Assembly: GCA_016931695.1 (NCBI GenBank)
Contig: JAFGEI010000037.1
Location: forward strand, 1-37,819
DNA length: 37,819 nt
Direction of reading: 5' to 3'
Source of the DNA: Anaerolineae bacterium
GTDB taxonomy: Bacteria > Chloroflexota > Anaerolineae > B4-G1 > DUEL01
Shown here: piece after piece, positions 6,854-15,912 of the stretch
Layout of the letters: every line of letters starts with the position of its first letter
How positions within the stretch are numbered: position 1 is the stretch's first letter
Made by a program: the position numbers and the translations under genes
Notes under the pieces: model-generated
What the model was told of the DNA's origin: nothing
The model's database searches: none
The model's input: the letters and a program-made list of their open reading frames with translations, nothing else

Positions 6854-9013
6854 GCCGTTGCACCGCGTCACCAGCGGCAGATAGACGGGAAGCGGCCGCA
6901 CCCGCACCACCGTCGTCGCGACGGCCCAATCCGCGACGTTCGACGCCGTGACGACGGCGGTATAGACGCCCACGGCGGGGTAAGAATAGGTCACAACTGC
7001 CCCGGCAGCAACGGTCCCATCCCCCAAGGCCCAGCGGTACCAAAGCGGTGCGCCGCCCGAAACCGTGGCGCTGAGGGTGGTTGAGCCGCCCAGAACAGTG
7101 GGCCCGTCGTTGAACGCGGCGAGACCGGCGATCGGCGCGCAGTTGCTGCCGCCGAGGCTGGGCGGCAGGTCGTACCAGGCCACTCCCCCGCCGGAGGAGG
7201 CCCAATCGTAGCCGTCGTGCGGACCCTCGCCGTCACAAATCCGCTGCCAGGTGTATTCTTCCGCCGCGCCCGCCCAACCGACCTGGTCCACCCGCGTCCC
7301 GTCCGGGGCAAAGAGGTAGGCGACGTCCAGCGCGGAAAGAACGAGCCCGTAATCGCGCGGGCGAATGACGAGCCACTCCGACGGGGGAATCCAGCCCGCG
7401 GCGATCGTCGCCCAACTATCGCCGTCGCAGATGCGCCACCCGGCCAGCGACGTGCCCTCCGGCAACGGGTTGAACAACTCGATCGCCTCGTTGGCCGGGG
7501 GGGCGGTGGTGTTGACCTCGTTGAGAACCACCGCGCTGCCCAGGGCGACCGGCGGCGCGTCGTTGGCCACCCCCATCGTCGCAGTGTCGTCCAGATTCCA
7601 ATCCCGCGCATCGTCGCCGCTGTCATAGCCGTTGACCGCGCGGGCGCAAGAATCGGCAATGGGCGGCAGGGGCGCGCCGCCGCGAACCCCAAACCCGACC
7701 CGGTCCTGTTCTTCCCAATCCGCCGTCAAGAGAGAGAGCACATCCCCGTCGTCGTGCAGCCGGTCCCCGCCGGTATAAACGACGTGGTAATCGCCCGGCG
7801 CCAGCTTTGTCCCGGCAGGAATGGTATGGTCGAGATCGCCGTATGCCGAGACAATGTGCCACTCTCCCACGTTGACCATAAACGGCGTGGGGTTATACAG
7901 CTCGACCCACTCGAAGCTTTTGGCCGCAAACTCGTTGATGATCACGTGCTCCACCCACGTCCAGAGCGGCGCCGTCACCATCCGCTCGCCGTCCGGCTGC
8001 TGTCCGCGGGCAAAATAGTAGTGAGGGGCCTCGTCGACGGCGAGCGAAACGGTCCACCAAAAGGGGTTGGCGTCTGGCGCCGTCGCGGCGACGATTTCTC
8101 CCTGGTCGGCATAGAGGACCAGGCTGGCCAGGATTTCTCCGTCGGGGTCGTAGGCATAGACCTCGAAATCGATCGCGCCGTCGTTGGGGACTGTTTCCCC
8201 CATCCACCTTCCATCCCCCTGGAGATAGAACTCGAAATTGCCGTCCTCGGTGGCAAAGAGGCGCATCGCCCGCAGCGCCTCCAAGACGCCGTCGGCGGTC
8301 AACGCGGCGGCCCAGATGCCGCTGCGTCCCAGGTTGTCGATGCCCCACTGGTCGGTGTGCGTATCGCCGTTGTTGGTCGGAGCGACGCGCCAGCCGTGGT
8401 CGAGGGCATTACGGTACTCCTCCTCGCTCCAGACCGGGTTCGGGCCAGGGCCGCACCCGACCTCCACCATCTGCATCGTGGCGTCGGCGCGGCCCTGATA
8501 GTCCCAATTGTAAAAGTTCTTGCCGTACCAGGTGGGATGATTGAACTGGCCGAGCGCCGTCGGGTGCTGGTGCATCCAATCGTAGAAATCGGCCAGGGTC
8601 GGGGCATAGTCGGCGTAGCCGTAGCCGTAATCGACGTAAACCGGGCGGCGGAAGGTGTTGTAGACATTGGTATGGCCCGCCGCGTTGTTCGTATACTCGC
8701 AGCCCGCCAGGGCGACAAATTCGCCGTCCACCGTGTGGCTGATGGCCTGGGAAAGCGTGTCGAGCCACTCGGCGTCGTCGATCTGCTCCGAGTGATCCGT
8801 CACGGCCATGAAATCGAGGCCCCGCTCCCGCCCGGCGGTAAAGGCCGCGTTGGGATCCAGGACGCCGTCGGAGTAACCGGTGTGATTGTGCAGCGAGCCG
8901 TGGTAGGCGGTGAGGGCCGGAGGAACGGACACCCGAGCGCGCGTGGGGACAGCGGACGGCAACAACATCGCTGCTGCAATCCACCCCACAACGACCAGGC
9001 GCGCTACTTTCAA
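6836..9013 (-). CDS. Secreted PHP-domain (CehA/McbA-type) phosphoesterase with lamin-tail and PKD domains
   Basis: This 725-residue exported protein has an N-terminal signal peptide (1-27). A PHP metallohydrolase domain covers about 36-340, with HNH at 42-44, VTDHSE around 71-76, GCEYTNNAAGHTNVY, FNHPTWY and NNGDTHT supplying the expected His, Asp and Glu metal ligands. Two lamin-tail-like beta domains follow, with INEFAAKSFEWVELYNP near 370 and LNEVNTTAPPANEAIELFNP near 510. A PKD-like domain covers about 635-705, with WALGDGTVAAG and VGVYTAVVTASN. It ends PVYLPLVTRC, a motif I associate with Anaerolineae surface proteins. CehA-type enzymes hydrolyse phospho- or carbamate esters; the substrate here is unknown. 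The ATG overlaps the S9 peptidase stop. Confidence 0.85.
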   Translation of the reverse strand: MKVARLVVVGWIAAAMLLPSAVPTRARVSVPPALTAYHGSLHNHTGYSDGVLDPNAAFTAGRERGLDFMAVTDHSEQIDDAEWLDTLSQAISHTVDGEFVALAGCEYTNNAAGHTNVYNTFRRPVYVDYGYGYADYAPTLADFYDWMHQHPTALGQFNHPTWYGKNFYNWDYQGRADATMQMVEVGCGPGPNPVWSEEEYRNALDHGWRVAPTNNGDTHTDQWGIDNLGRSGIWAAALTADGVLEALRAMRLFATEDGNFEFYLQGDGRWMGETVPNDGAIDFEVYAYDPDGEILASLVLYADQGEIVAATAPDANPFWWTVSLAVDEAPHYYFARGQQPDGERMVTAPLWTWVEHVIINEFAAKSFEWVELYNPTPFMVNVGEWHIVSAYGDLDHTIPAGTKLAPGDYHVVYTGGDRLHDDGDVLSLLTADWEEQDRVGFGVRGGAPLPPIADSCARAVNGYDSGDDARDWNLDDTATMGVANDAPPVALGSAVVLNEVNTTAPPANEAIELFNPLPEGTSLAGWRICDGDSWATIAAGWIPPSEWLVIRPRDYGLVLSALDVAYLFAPDGTRVDQVGWAGAAEEYTWQRICDGEGPHDGYDWASSGGGVAWYDLPPSLGGSNCAPIAGLAAFNDGPTVLGGSTTLSATVSGGAPLWYRWALGDGTVAAGAVVTYSYPAVGVYTAVVTASNVADWAVATTVVRVRPLPVYLPLVTRCNGSACTP

Positions 9014-11034
9014 CCCGGCATTTCCTCCAGGTAGCGGTCGAACCAGCGCAGGATGTGATTCAGGCGCGCGACGCGGCGGTCGGTGCGCCCGCCGCGGGAA
9101 AGCTCGTGCGACTCGTCAGGGAAGAGCACCAGCTCGGTATCGACGCCCAGCCGCTTCAAGGCGACAAAGACCTGCTCCCCCTGCTCGGCGGCGCAGCGCA
9201 GGTCCCGCTCGCTGTGAATGACCAGGGTCGGCGTGGTGGCATTTGCAATGTACTTGATCGGCGACTGCTGCCAATAGTTGGCGAAATTCTCCCACGGCGG
9301 CTCCTCGCCAAACTCCATCTCGAAGGACCAGTTCATGTCGCTGGAGCCGTACATGCTGATCAGGTTGCTGACACAGCGCTGCACCACCGCCGCCCGAAAG
9401 CGATCGGTGTGACCAATGATCCAGGTCGTCATGTAACCGCCGTAACTGCCGCCGGTGACCCCCATGCGCTGCGGATCGACGTAGGGCTTTTGCTGCAGCA
9501 GGTCGGCCCAGGCCATCAGGTCGGCGTAATCGACGCTGCCCCAGCGATTCGTGATTGCCCGGGCGTGCGCCTCGCCGTAGCCGTGCCCGCCGCGCGGGTT
9601 GCAGAAATAGACCACGTAACCGTGGGCGGCGAGAAAGTAGAATTCGTGCATGAACAAGTTGCCATATTGCACCCACGGACCGCCGTGGATTTCGAGGATC
9701 GAGGGATAGCGCCGGGTGGGATCGAAATCGGGCGGCTTGAGAATCCAGCCCTGCAGGTCATTGTCGTCGGGTCCTTTGAACCAGACCTCTTCCATCTGTC
9801 CCAGCTCCCGCGCTTGCAGCAAACGAGTGTTGACGTGCGACCGCTGGCGCGGCGCGCCGCCGGCCACGTCCTGCACCCAGACCTCGCCCGGATTGCCCAT
9901 ATCCCCGTACAGGTAGGCGAGCCGCGACTGCGCGGCGTCGAAACTACAAGCCCCTACTGCGCCAGGGCCGTCAATCACCGTCTCCAGTTCCGCCTCGCCG
10001 GCGACGTCAACCGCCGCGAGCGTGGTGCAGCCGTGACGCGAGACCTGGACAAAGATGTGGCGGCCGTCGCGGGACCAGAGCGGCGGGTTCTCGGGCAGCC
10101 CGCCGGGGAGATCGTTTACCGTCAGGTTGGAGACGACGAGGTCGAACCGCGCGGTCAGGTTGCGCGCCGGGCCGCTGCCGTTCGCAGGGACCACCCACAG
10201 TCCTCGATGGCGCCACCAACAGCCGCGCCCTTCCCGCCCCAGGTAGGCGATCCACCGCCCGTCGGGCGAGAAGCGGGGGCTGTCCTTGGGGCCCAGCGGC
10301 GTCTCCAACCGGCGCGGTTCTCCGCCGTCGAGCGGAAGGAGCAACAAATCGACCGCATCGGGTTCGAGGTCGGGGTCATGGCTGCGGTTGGAGCAGTAGA
10401 CGATCTCTTTGCCGTCCGGCGACCAACTAGCGGCCCACTCGTCATGGACATCCCCCGCGGTGAGCTGCCGCGCCTTGCCGCTGAGGGCGTCGATCAGCCA
10501 CAGGTGTTTCCGCTCTTGCGGCAAAAATCCCCGGCCGTTCAGCTTGAAAAAGACGCGCGTGACGTGGCGGCAGACGACGCCCAGCTCTTTTTTGCGCTCG
10601 TCCGTCTCGCGCTCAATTTCTGCCGCATCCCGCTGGCAAAAATCGCAGACCAACCAGCGTCCATCGGGCGACCACTCCCAGTTACCAAACTGGCCCTGCA
10701 TCTCGGTCAACTGCCGCGCCTCCCCGCCGCTGAAGGGGATGACATAGAGCTGCATCTGCTTTTCGTCACGCCGGTTGGAGAGGAAGGCGATCTCGCTCCC
10801 GTCCGGCGACCAGCGGGGATGGGTGTCGACCTGGTCGCCCTGGGTGAACTGGCGCGGGCGGCCGCGATCGGCAGGGACAATCCACAAGTTGGCGTACGTT
10901 TTCTCCCGTTCCCGGTCGACCCATTGGACGGCAAAGACAACGTGCTGGCCGTCCGGGGACAGCTGGCAGTCGGTGACCAGCTCGAACCGATACAAATCGT
11001 CGGCCGAGATCAGGCGTTTACGATTCGCTACCAT
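9010..11034 (-). CDS. S9 family prolyl-oligopeptidase-like serine peptidase
   Basis: This 674-residue peptidase has a beta-propeller gate and a C-terminal alpha/beta hydrolase domain. I start it at the ATG 11034 (MVANRKRL), preceded by GAGGAAA, since the upstream frame is low-complexity and lies inside the GT2 gene. The propeller has repeated xxSPDGxxIxF blades (WSPDG, RFSPDG). The nucleophile motif is GGSYGGY (528-534, Ser530), with Asp611 in HSERD and His643 in DESHE. This fits S9C acylaminoacyl-peptidase-like enzymes that cleave short or N-blocked peptides. No signal peptide is visible, so it is probably cytoplasmic. It overlaps GT2 upstream by 17 bases and the PHP gene downstream by 4. 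Confidence 0.92.
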   Translation of the reverse strand: MVANRKRLISADDLYRFELVTDCQLSPDGQHVVFAVQWVDREREKTYANLWIVPADRGRPRQFTQGDQVDTHPRWSPDGSEIAFLSNRRDEKQMQLYVIPFSGGEARQLTEMQGQFGNWEWSPDGRWLVCDFCQRDAAEIERETDERKKELGVVCRHVTRVFFKLNGRGFLPQERKHLWLIDALSGKARQLTAGDVHDEWAASWSPDGKEIVYCSNRSHDPDLEPDAVDLLLLPLDGGEPRRLETPLGPKDSPRFSPDGRWIAYLGREGRGCWWRHRGLWVVPANGSGPARNLTARFDLVVSNLTVNDLPGGLPENPPLWSRDGRHIFVQVSRHGCTTLAAVDVAGEAELETVIDGPGAVGACSFDAAQSRLAYLYGDMGNPGEVWVQDVAGGAPRQRSHVNTRLLQARELGQMEEVWFKGPDDNDLQGWILKPPDFDPTRRYPSILEIHGGPWVQYGNLFMHEFYFLAAHGYVVYFCNPRGGHGYGEAHARAITNRWGSVDYADLMAWADLLQQKPYVDPQRMGVTGGSYGGYMTTWIIGHTDRFRAAVVQRCVSNLISMYGSSDMNWSFEMEFGEEPPWENFANYWQQSPIKYIANATTPTLVIHSERDLRCAAEQGEQVFVALKRLGVDTELVLFPDESHELSRGGRTDRRVARLNHILRWFDRYLEEMPG

Positions 11035-12016
11035 AGCACTTTTCCTCGCTTGTTGTCGCGTTCTGGGATGGTTCATCTTGCTCGTCAAAACCGACCAGTT
11101 CCTGCACCGTGTACAGCGGCCGGCCGCGCACCTCGTCATAGATGCGGGCCAGGTATTCGCCGATAATGCCCAAAAAGACCAGCTGCGTGCCGCAGAGGAG
11201 CAGGGCAACGGTGACCGCCAGCCCCTGCCCGGCAAGCGGCATGCTCCCGGCAATCCGCAGCCCCAACAGAATCAACCCCACCAGGAGGCCGAGGCCCAGC
11301 AGCACAAAGCCGGCGCTCGAGGCGAGCTTGAGCGGCAGGTCAGAAAAGCCGGTGATCCCGTCCAGCGCCAGGCGCACCATCTTGCGCAGCGGGTACTTGG
11401 TCTCGCCGGCAAAACGGGCGTGGCGCAGGTAGGGGACGCCGACCTGGCGGTAGCCGACCCAGGAGGTCATGCCGCGGAGAAAGCGTCGGTGCTCCCGCAT
11501 GCGGCGCAGTTCCTGCACCACTTCCCGGTCCAGCAGCCGAAAGTCCCCCGCCTCCAACGGGATGTCGACGTCGGTGAGGGCGCCGATGAGCCGATAAAAG
11601 AGCTTGGCAGTGAACAGCTTGAACCAGGTTTCTCCCTCCCGCTCCGCGCGCACGCCGTATACGACCTGGTAGCCCTCTTTCCAGCGCGCAATCAGCTCTG
11701 GGATCACTTCCGGCGGGTCCTGGAGATCAGCGTCGATCGTGACCATCGCCGCGCCGCGGGCGTGATCGAGGCCCGCCGTGACCGCGATCTGGTGGCCAAA
11801 ATTGCGCGCAAAGTCGACGATGCAGACCCGCGGGTCCTGGGCGTGGAGCGTGCGCATTACCTGTGGGGTGCGGTCGCGGCTGCCGTCGTTGACCAACACC
11901 ATCTCCCACGGTTCGCCCAGCTTGTCCATGACCTCCTGCAGGCGGCGGTAGAACTCGGGCAGGACCTGTTCCTCGTTGTAGGCCGGGGCGACGATCGAGA
12001 ATCTCGGTTGCGTCAT
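11018..12016 (-). CDS. GT2 polyprenyl-phosphate glycosyltransferase (DPM1/GtrB type)
   Basis: This 332-residue membrane-anchored enzyme has the N-terminal GT-A domain typical of dolichyl/polyprenyl-phosphate sugar synthases. It shows SIVAPAYNEEQVLPEF at the start, VNDGSRDRT near 43-51, DFARNFGHQIAV and the metal-binding TIDADLQDPPE near 93-103. GDFRLLDR is the usual downstream element. Two hydrophobic helices follow (about 232-255 and 268-292), then GEYLARIYDEVRGRPLY, as in GtrB/YfdH proteins. It would load a nucleotide sugar onto undecaprenyl phosphate on the inner membrane face. It overlaps lnt by ATGA, the same order as the Lnt and Ppm domains of mycobacterial Ppm1. The sugar cannot be told from sequence. 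Confidence 0.9.
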   Translation of the reverse strand: MTQPRFSIVAPAYNEEQVLPEFYRRLQEVMDKLGEPWEMVLVNDGSRDRTPQVMRTLHAQDPRVCIVDFARNFGHQIAVTAGLDHARGAAMVTIDADLQDPPEVIPELIARWKEGYQVVYGVRAEREGETWFKLFTAKLFYRLIGALTDVDIPLEAGDFRLLDREVVQELRRMREHRRFLRGMTSWVGYRQVGVPYLRHARFAGETKYPLRKMVRLALDGITGFSDLPLKLASSAGFVLLGLGLLVGLILLGLRIAGSMPLAGQGLAVTVALLLCGTQLVFLGIIGEYLARIYDEVRGRPLYTVQELVGFDEQDEPSQNATTSEEKCYGSES

Positions 12017-13521
12017 TCCGCTGTCCTTTCAGAAAGCGCGTCGCGACGCGCCTTTCTCTTTGTGACCGGGTCGAGCACGATAAAAAAGGCCAGACCCGCC
12101 AGGCACAACCAGCCCACCCAGTCGCCCAGCCGCACCGCCAGGCTGTCCCCCGTGCCCAGGGGAACGTCGGCGACAAGGAGGACCTCTTCCCCTCCGGGCG
12201 TGACAGCACGCTCGACGATGCGGCCGTAAGGATCGACGATGACCGAGTCGTTGCCGCTGCCATCGCTCTTGACCATGGCCACGCGGTTCTCCACGGCACG
12301 AAAGACCAGGTGGGTATAGTGCTTGGCGGCGATGGCCGGCCAGTCGTGGGAAGGCACGGCAATGATCTGGGCGCCGTTTCGCGCCATCCGTCGCGCCGTG
12401 TCGGTAAAGTCCAGGTCGTAGCAGATGATGGTGGCGAGCCGGCCAAAGGGTGTCTCGTAGACGGGATAGATGCCCAGGCTGGTGTTCATCTCGCCACCAA
12501 AGACGACCGGGTGATCCTTGCCATAGACACCCAGGAACTCGCCCGATGGTGCCAGCACCGTCGCCTCGTTGCGCCACAGGCCATCCTCCACATCGACCAC
12601 GTAGCCCAGCACCAGGTGGGCGCCGGTCTCTGCAGCCAGGGCCTGAAAGTCGGCGCTGCGCTCCTCCTGCGGGTCGCCATCGATCGAGCCCTCCGGCCAG
12701 ACGATGAGCTGGGCGCCTTGCTGCGCCGCCTGGCGCGTCTGCGCCTCAAACTGGGAGACGGCGCGGCCCAGCGGCGGCCCGCCGTCGTCGAGGTGGAGCG
12801 CCGCGACGCGCACGGTGGGCGTGGTCGCCGGCCGCAAGAGCAACAGGCTCAGGACAACCCAGGCGACGAGGACGCCCCCCACTCCAACGAGCCAGCGCCG
12901 CACCAGGCGCGCGTCCGGCGAGCTGATCTCGGCATCCGGCCGCCAGCGGCGGTCGAACAGCCACAGCGCGCCGAGCCCCAGGGTATAATTGACCAGCATC
13001 ACCAGCACCCCCAGGCCAAAGATGCCAAAGACGCTCACCGGCTGGATCAGCCACGCCTGGTTGTACAGCGTGTTGGCGACAAAGGCCCAGGTGCCCATGA
13101 TCGGCACAAAGCTGCGGATCATCTCGATGCCGACCCAGGCCGCGGTGCCCTGCAGGACAAACCAGCAATAGCCAGTGCGCTGGTGGAAGGCGCGGGCGCC
13201 GCGGTCGAACAAAAAGCTCAGGACGCCGATCACCAACGGCAGGCCAACCATATAGGTGCCGCTGCCGCCAAAGATGGGGATCAGGTAGCCGCCGAGCCAG
13301 CCGCCCACGGCGACGGCCGATGCCAGGCTGGAGACCTGGCGCGGCAGGACCCGGTACTGGGCGATCAAGAGGGGGATAAAGCCGACCCAGATCAGCGGCC
13401 ACAGCCCGTAGGGGGGAAAGGCAAGCGTCAGCAAGACGGCGCTGACAACTGCCAGCAGCAAGCCGATCACGATGCGCGCCCACGTCGGCGGGCGGCGGTG
13501 CGAGACGGGATCGTTTGCCAT
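12013..13521 (-). CDS. lnt: Apolipoprotein N-acyltransferase (Lnt)
   Basis: This 502-residue protein has about six N-terminal membrane helices and a nitrilase-superfamily domain. The helical part shows FPPYGLWPLIWVGFIPLL (35-52), typical of Lnt. The catalytic triad is present: Glu277 in VWPEGSID, Lys335 in YGKDHPV and Cys367 in IICYDLDF. A final helix lies at 468-484. The enzyme adds the third acyl chain to the N-terminal Cys of lipoproteins, or could be a related amidase. The window encodes at least three lipoproteins that could be substrates. AGGGAGGGG precedes the ATG, and the gene starts 2 bases after the PLP-enzyme stop. The next gene is a polyprenyl-phosphate glycosyltransferase, as in Ppm1 loci. 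Confidence 0.88.
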   Translation of the reverse strand: MANDPVSHRRPPTWARIVIGLLLAVVSAVLLTLAFPPYGLWPLIWVGFIPLLIAQYRVLPRQVSSLASAVAVGGWLGGYLIPIFGGSGTYMVGLPLVIGVLSFLFDRGARAFHQRTGYCWFVLQGTAAWVGIEMIRSFVPIMGTWAFVANTLYNQAWLIQPVSVFGIFGLGVLVMLVNYTLGLGALWLFDRRWRPDAEISSPDARLVRRWLVGVGGVLVAWVVLSLLLLRPATTPTVRVAALHLDDGGPPLGRAVSQFEAQTRQAAQQGAQLIVWPEGSIDGDPQEERSADFQALAAETGAHLVLGYVVDVEDGLWRNEATVLAPSGEFLGVYGKDHPVVFGGEMNTSLGIYPVYETPFGRLATIICYDLDFTDTARRMARNGAQIIAVPSHDWPAIAAKHYTHLVFRAVENRVAMVKSDGSGNDSVIVDPYGRIVERAVTPGGEEVLLVADVPLGTGDSLAVRLGDWVGWLCLAGLAFFIVLDPVTKRKARRDALSERTAE

Positions 13522-13523
13522 GA

Positions 13524-15002
13524 TTACCCCTCCCTGAAACGCTTGAGCAAGCCGGTCTGCGCGTTAAACGACTCGATCAGGGCGTCAATTTCCTCCACCT
13601 GGCGGTGGATGTTGCGCCAATAATCCGGCCTGTACCACTGTTCCTGGATCTCCTGGTAGGTCTTGCCTTGCTGCTCGACCCAGGTATAGTATTTGAGGTT
13701 GTGGATGCGGCGCCGGTCCCAGTATCCCAGCTCCTCCACATAGTCCACCGTGCAGCCCATCAGGTAGCGGTGATAGTCGGCGGCGGCATCCATCGACGTG
13801 TATTCGCCGTGCTCCTGGTGCAGCTCCCGCAGGCGGCTCTCGTACAGTTCCATCGAGTCGGTAAAGATGGTCAGGACGATGTCGTCCTCGCCCAGTTCAT
13901 ACCAGCGGGCAAACTTGATGGCGGAGAGGGTGTTGGCGATGCTGGAAATGCCCAGCAGGTCCAGGTTCTCTACCAACGCCGTGGGGACGCCCCGGTCAAC
14001 CAGGTAAGCCCGCCCGGCGGGCTCGTTGAACAGGCGCACGAGGCTCATGCAGGCCACGTCGTCGATCGCCATGACCATGTCGGTGTGCCTCAAGTTGTGA
14101 ATCCACGGCACGTGCTTGTCGCCGATGCCCTCGATGCGGTGCCCGCCAAAACCGTTGAGGAGCAGCGTGGGGCACTGCAAGGCTTCGCTGGCGGCCACCT
14201 TGCTGTCGGGGAAAATTTCCTTCATATAGTCGCCACAGCCGATGGTGCCCGCAGAGCCGGTAGTCAGGACGACGCCGCAATAGCGATCCCGCGGCCCCAT
14301 TTCCTGCTGCAAGACCTCTTCCAGGGCGCGCCCGGTGACGTCGTAATGCCAGAGATGATTGCCAAACTCGTCGAACTGGTTAAAGATGACCACGTCCTCC
14401 CGCGTTTCTCGCAGCTGCCAGCACATGTCAAAGATCTCTTTGACGTTGCTCTCGCACCCGGGGGTGGCGATCACTTCGCCGGCAACGTTCGACAGCCACT
14501 CGAAGCGCTCGCGGCTCATCTCCTCCGGCAGGATGGCGATGGACTCGCAGGCCAGCAGGGCGGCGTCGTAGGCCCCGCCGCGGCAGTAATTGCCGGTGGA
14601 GGGCCAGACCGCCTTTTGGAAGGTCGGGTCGAATTGGCCGGTCACCAACCGTGGCACCAGGCAGCCAAAGGTGGCGCCTACCTTGTGGGCGCCGGTAGGG
14701 AACCATTTTCCCACCAGGGCGATGATGCGAGCGGGAATGCCGGTGAGGGAAGAGGGAAGCTCCAGGTAATTGATCCCCCCATAGCCACCGCCGGTGGCGA
14801 CGGGTTCGTTCTTCCAGGTAATGCGGAACAGGTTCAGCGGATTGACGTCCCACAGACCCACCGTTCGCAGCCGGGCCTTGATCGCGGCGGGAATCAAGGC
14901 CGGGTCTTTCATCTGGGCAAACGTGGGAATAATGACGTCGCGCTCCCGGGCGCGATGGACGGTTCTTGCCAGTTGTTCCGGGTAAATCGATAGATCGATC
15001 AT
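13524..15002 (-). CDS. Fold-type II PLP-dependent enzyme, function unassigned
   Basis: This 492-residue enzyme has a cysteine-synthase/threonine-synthase/TrpB-like PLP core. The Schiff-base Lys is probably Lys107 in PTGAHKVGAT, the counterpart of SxKxR in that superfamily. WPSTGNYCRGGAYDAAL (133-149) corresponds to the substrate loop STGNHGxxxA. TTGSAGTIGCGDYM (247-260) is the glycine-rich phosphate-binding loop. The C-terminal region from about 400 is unusually long and rich in Tyr, Trp and Glu. The family is often annotated only as a PLP-dependent protein; I do not know its reaction. beta-Elimination, beta-replacement or dehydration of an amino acid is likely from the fold. It sits between an MBL hydrolase gene and lnt in one minus-strand run. 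Confidence 0.8.
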   Translation of the reverse strand: MIDLSIYPEQLARTVHRARERDVIIPTFAQMKDPALIPAAIKARLRTVGLWDVNPLNLFRITWKNEPVATGGGYGGINYLELPSSLTGIPARIIALVGKWFPTGAHKVGATFGCLVPRLVTGQFDPTFQKAVWPSTGNYCRGGAYDAALLACESIAILPEEMSRERFEWLSNVAGEVIATPGCESNVKEIFDMCWQLRETREDVVIFNQFDEFGNHLWHYDVTGRALEEVLQQEMGPRDRYCGVVLTTGSAGTIGCGDYMKEIFPDSKVAASEALQCPTLLLNGFGGHRIEGIGDKHVPWIHNLRHTDMVMAIDDVACMSLVRLFNEPAGRAYLVDRGVPTALVENLDLLGISSIANTLSAIKFARWYELGEDDIVLTIFTDSMELYESRLRELHQEHGEYTSMDAAADYHRYLMGCTVDYVEELGYWDRRRIHNLKYYTWVEQQGKTYQEIQEQWYRPDYWRNIHRQVEEIDALIESFNAQTGLLKRFREG

Positions 15003-15025
15003 TGGGCATTTTCCCTTTCTGACAA

Positions 15026-15817
15026 CTAGATTGTGACGCGCTCGCCATCCCAGGGCACGATCACCTCGAGATCGGTATCTGCGCGCGCTTCCTCGGCAAT
15101 GATCTCGGGATGGGCGCCGGTTACAGGCCCGAGGTGAACCAACGCCAGGCGGCGGCAGCCAGCCCGGTGCGCGATCACCCCCGCCTGACGGGCCGTGCTG
15201 TGGAACGTTTCCGCCGGGTCCAGGCCCGGCTGCAGCACCGCGCTGTAGGAAGCCTCGTGGATCAACAGGTCACAGTCGCGGGCCAATTCGAGAGTCGTCG
15301 GGTTGGGCACCGTGTCAGTGGCAAAGGCAATGGACTGACCGTTCGCAAAGCTCCATCGCGCGGCCAGCGTGGGCACGCCGGGGGCATGGGGGACCAGCCC
15401 GGTATGCAGGGTGACGCCCGGCACCATCTCGGCCACCTCGATCGCCCCTTCCGAGCGGGCATGCCAATGGAGGTTCAACCGGTCAGGGTCAAAACCCGGA
15501 TAGGCGAGTTCCCAGAGCTTGAGGAGTGTCGAGACACTGCTGTTGCCGGTATAGATGTGGAGCGGGATCCCCGTGTCCAGTTGCCCCAGCACCAACATCG
15601 GGAATCCCAGGGCATGGTCGCCATGCGTGTGGGTGATAAAGATGTGTTCAACGTCTGCGGCGCTCAAGCTGGCAGCAGCAAGCTGGTGCATCAGCATCGG
15701 CCCACATTCGACCAACATGCGGAAATCGGACTGCTCGACGATCAAAGCCAGGTTGGTCCGCTGTCCGGCAGAAAAAGCCCCTCCCGTACCGAGAAACAGG
15801 ACCTGAGCCTCGCTCAT
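15026..15817 (-). CDS. MBL-fold metallo-hydrolase (RNase Z-like)
   Basis: This 263-residue metallo-beta-lactamase-fold protein starts with VLFLGTGGAFSAGQRTN, the layout of RNase Z and related small-molecule hydrolases. The dinuclear metal motif is THTHGDH (62-68), so His63, His65, Asp67 and His68. DTVPN (Asp as bridging ligand) and LIHEAS (His) follow later, and LVHLGP supplies a late His. It lacks the long exosite arm of tRNase Z, so a role as a phosphodiesterase, lactonase or similar enzyme is more likely than tRNA processing. It is the first gene of the minus-strand run. A TTGCCT-17-TATAAT promoter and a CRP-like palindrome lie upstream. Confidence 0.85.
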   Translation of the reverse strand: MSEAQVLFLGTGGAFSAGQRTNLALIVEQSDFRMLVECGPMLMHQLAAASLSAADVEHIFITHTHGDHALGFPMLVLGQLDTGIPLHIYTGNSSVSTLLKLWELAYPGFDPDRLNLHWHARSEGAIEVAEMVPGVTLHTGLVPHAPGVPTLAARWSFANGQSIAFATDTVPNPTTLELARDCDLLIHEASYSAVLQPGLDPAETFHSTARQAGVIAHRAGCRRLALVHLGPVTGAHPEIIAEEARADTDLEVIVPWDGERVTI

Positions 15818-15877
15818 CCCCGACGTTCCGGCCTTGGCGTTTTTTCAACCATCAGCAAAACCTCCCCTTGCGCGTTA

Positions 15878-15906
15878 ATTATACGTTTACTCCCTTTGTT
15901 AGGCAA
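15878..15906 (-). promoter_or_regulatory. Promoter for the MBL-to-PHP gene run
   Basis: On the minus strand, TTGCCT (15901-15906), a 17-base spacer and a perfect TATAAT (15878-15883). The leader to the ATG would be about 55 bases. Confidence 0.7.
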
Positions 15907-15912
15907 GCTGAT

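Noticed and set aside
7217..11166. Long open frames on the plus strand opposite the PHP and S9 genes
   Set aside because: They mirror the codon bias of the real genes in high-GC DNA, are low-complexity and show no domain; the minus-strand genes have complete motifs.
15026..15817. tRNase Z (rnz)
   Set aside because: The fold start and HxHxDH fit, but the flexible arm expected in tRNase Z is not seen, so the name is not applied.
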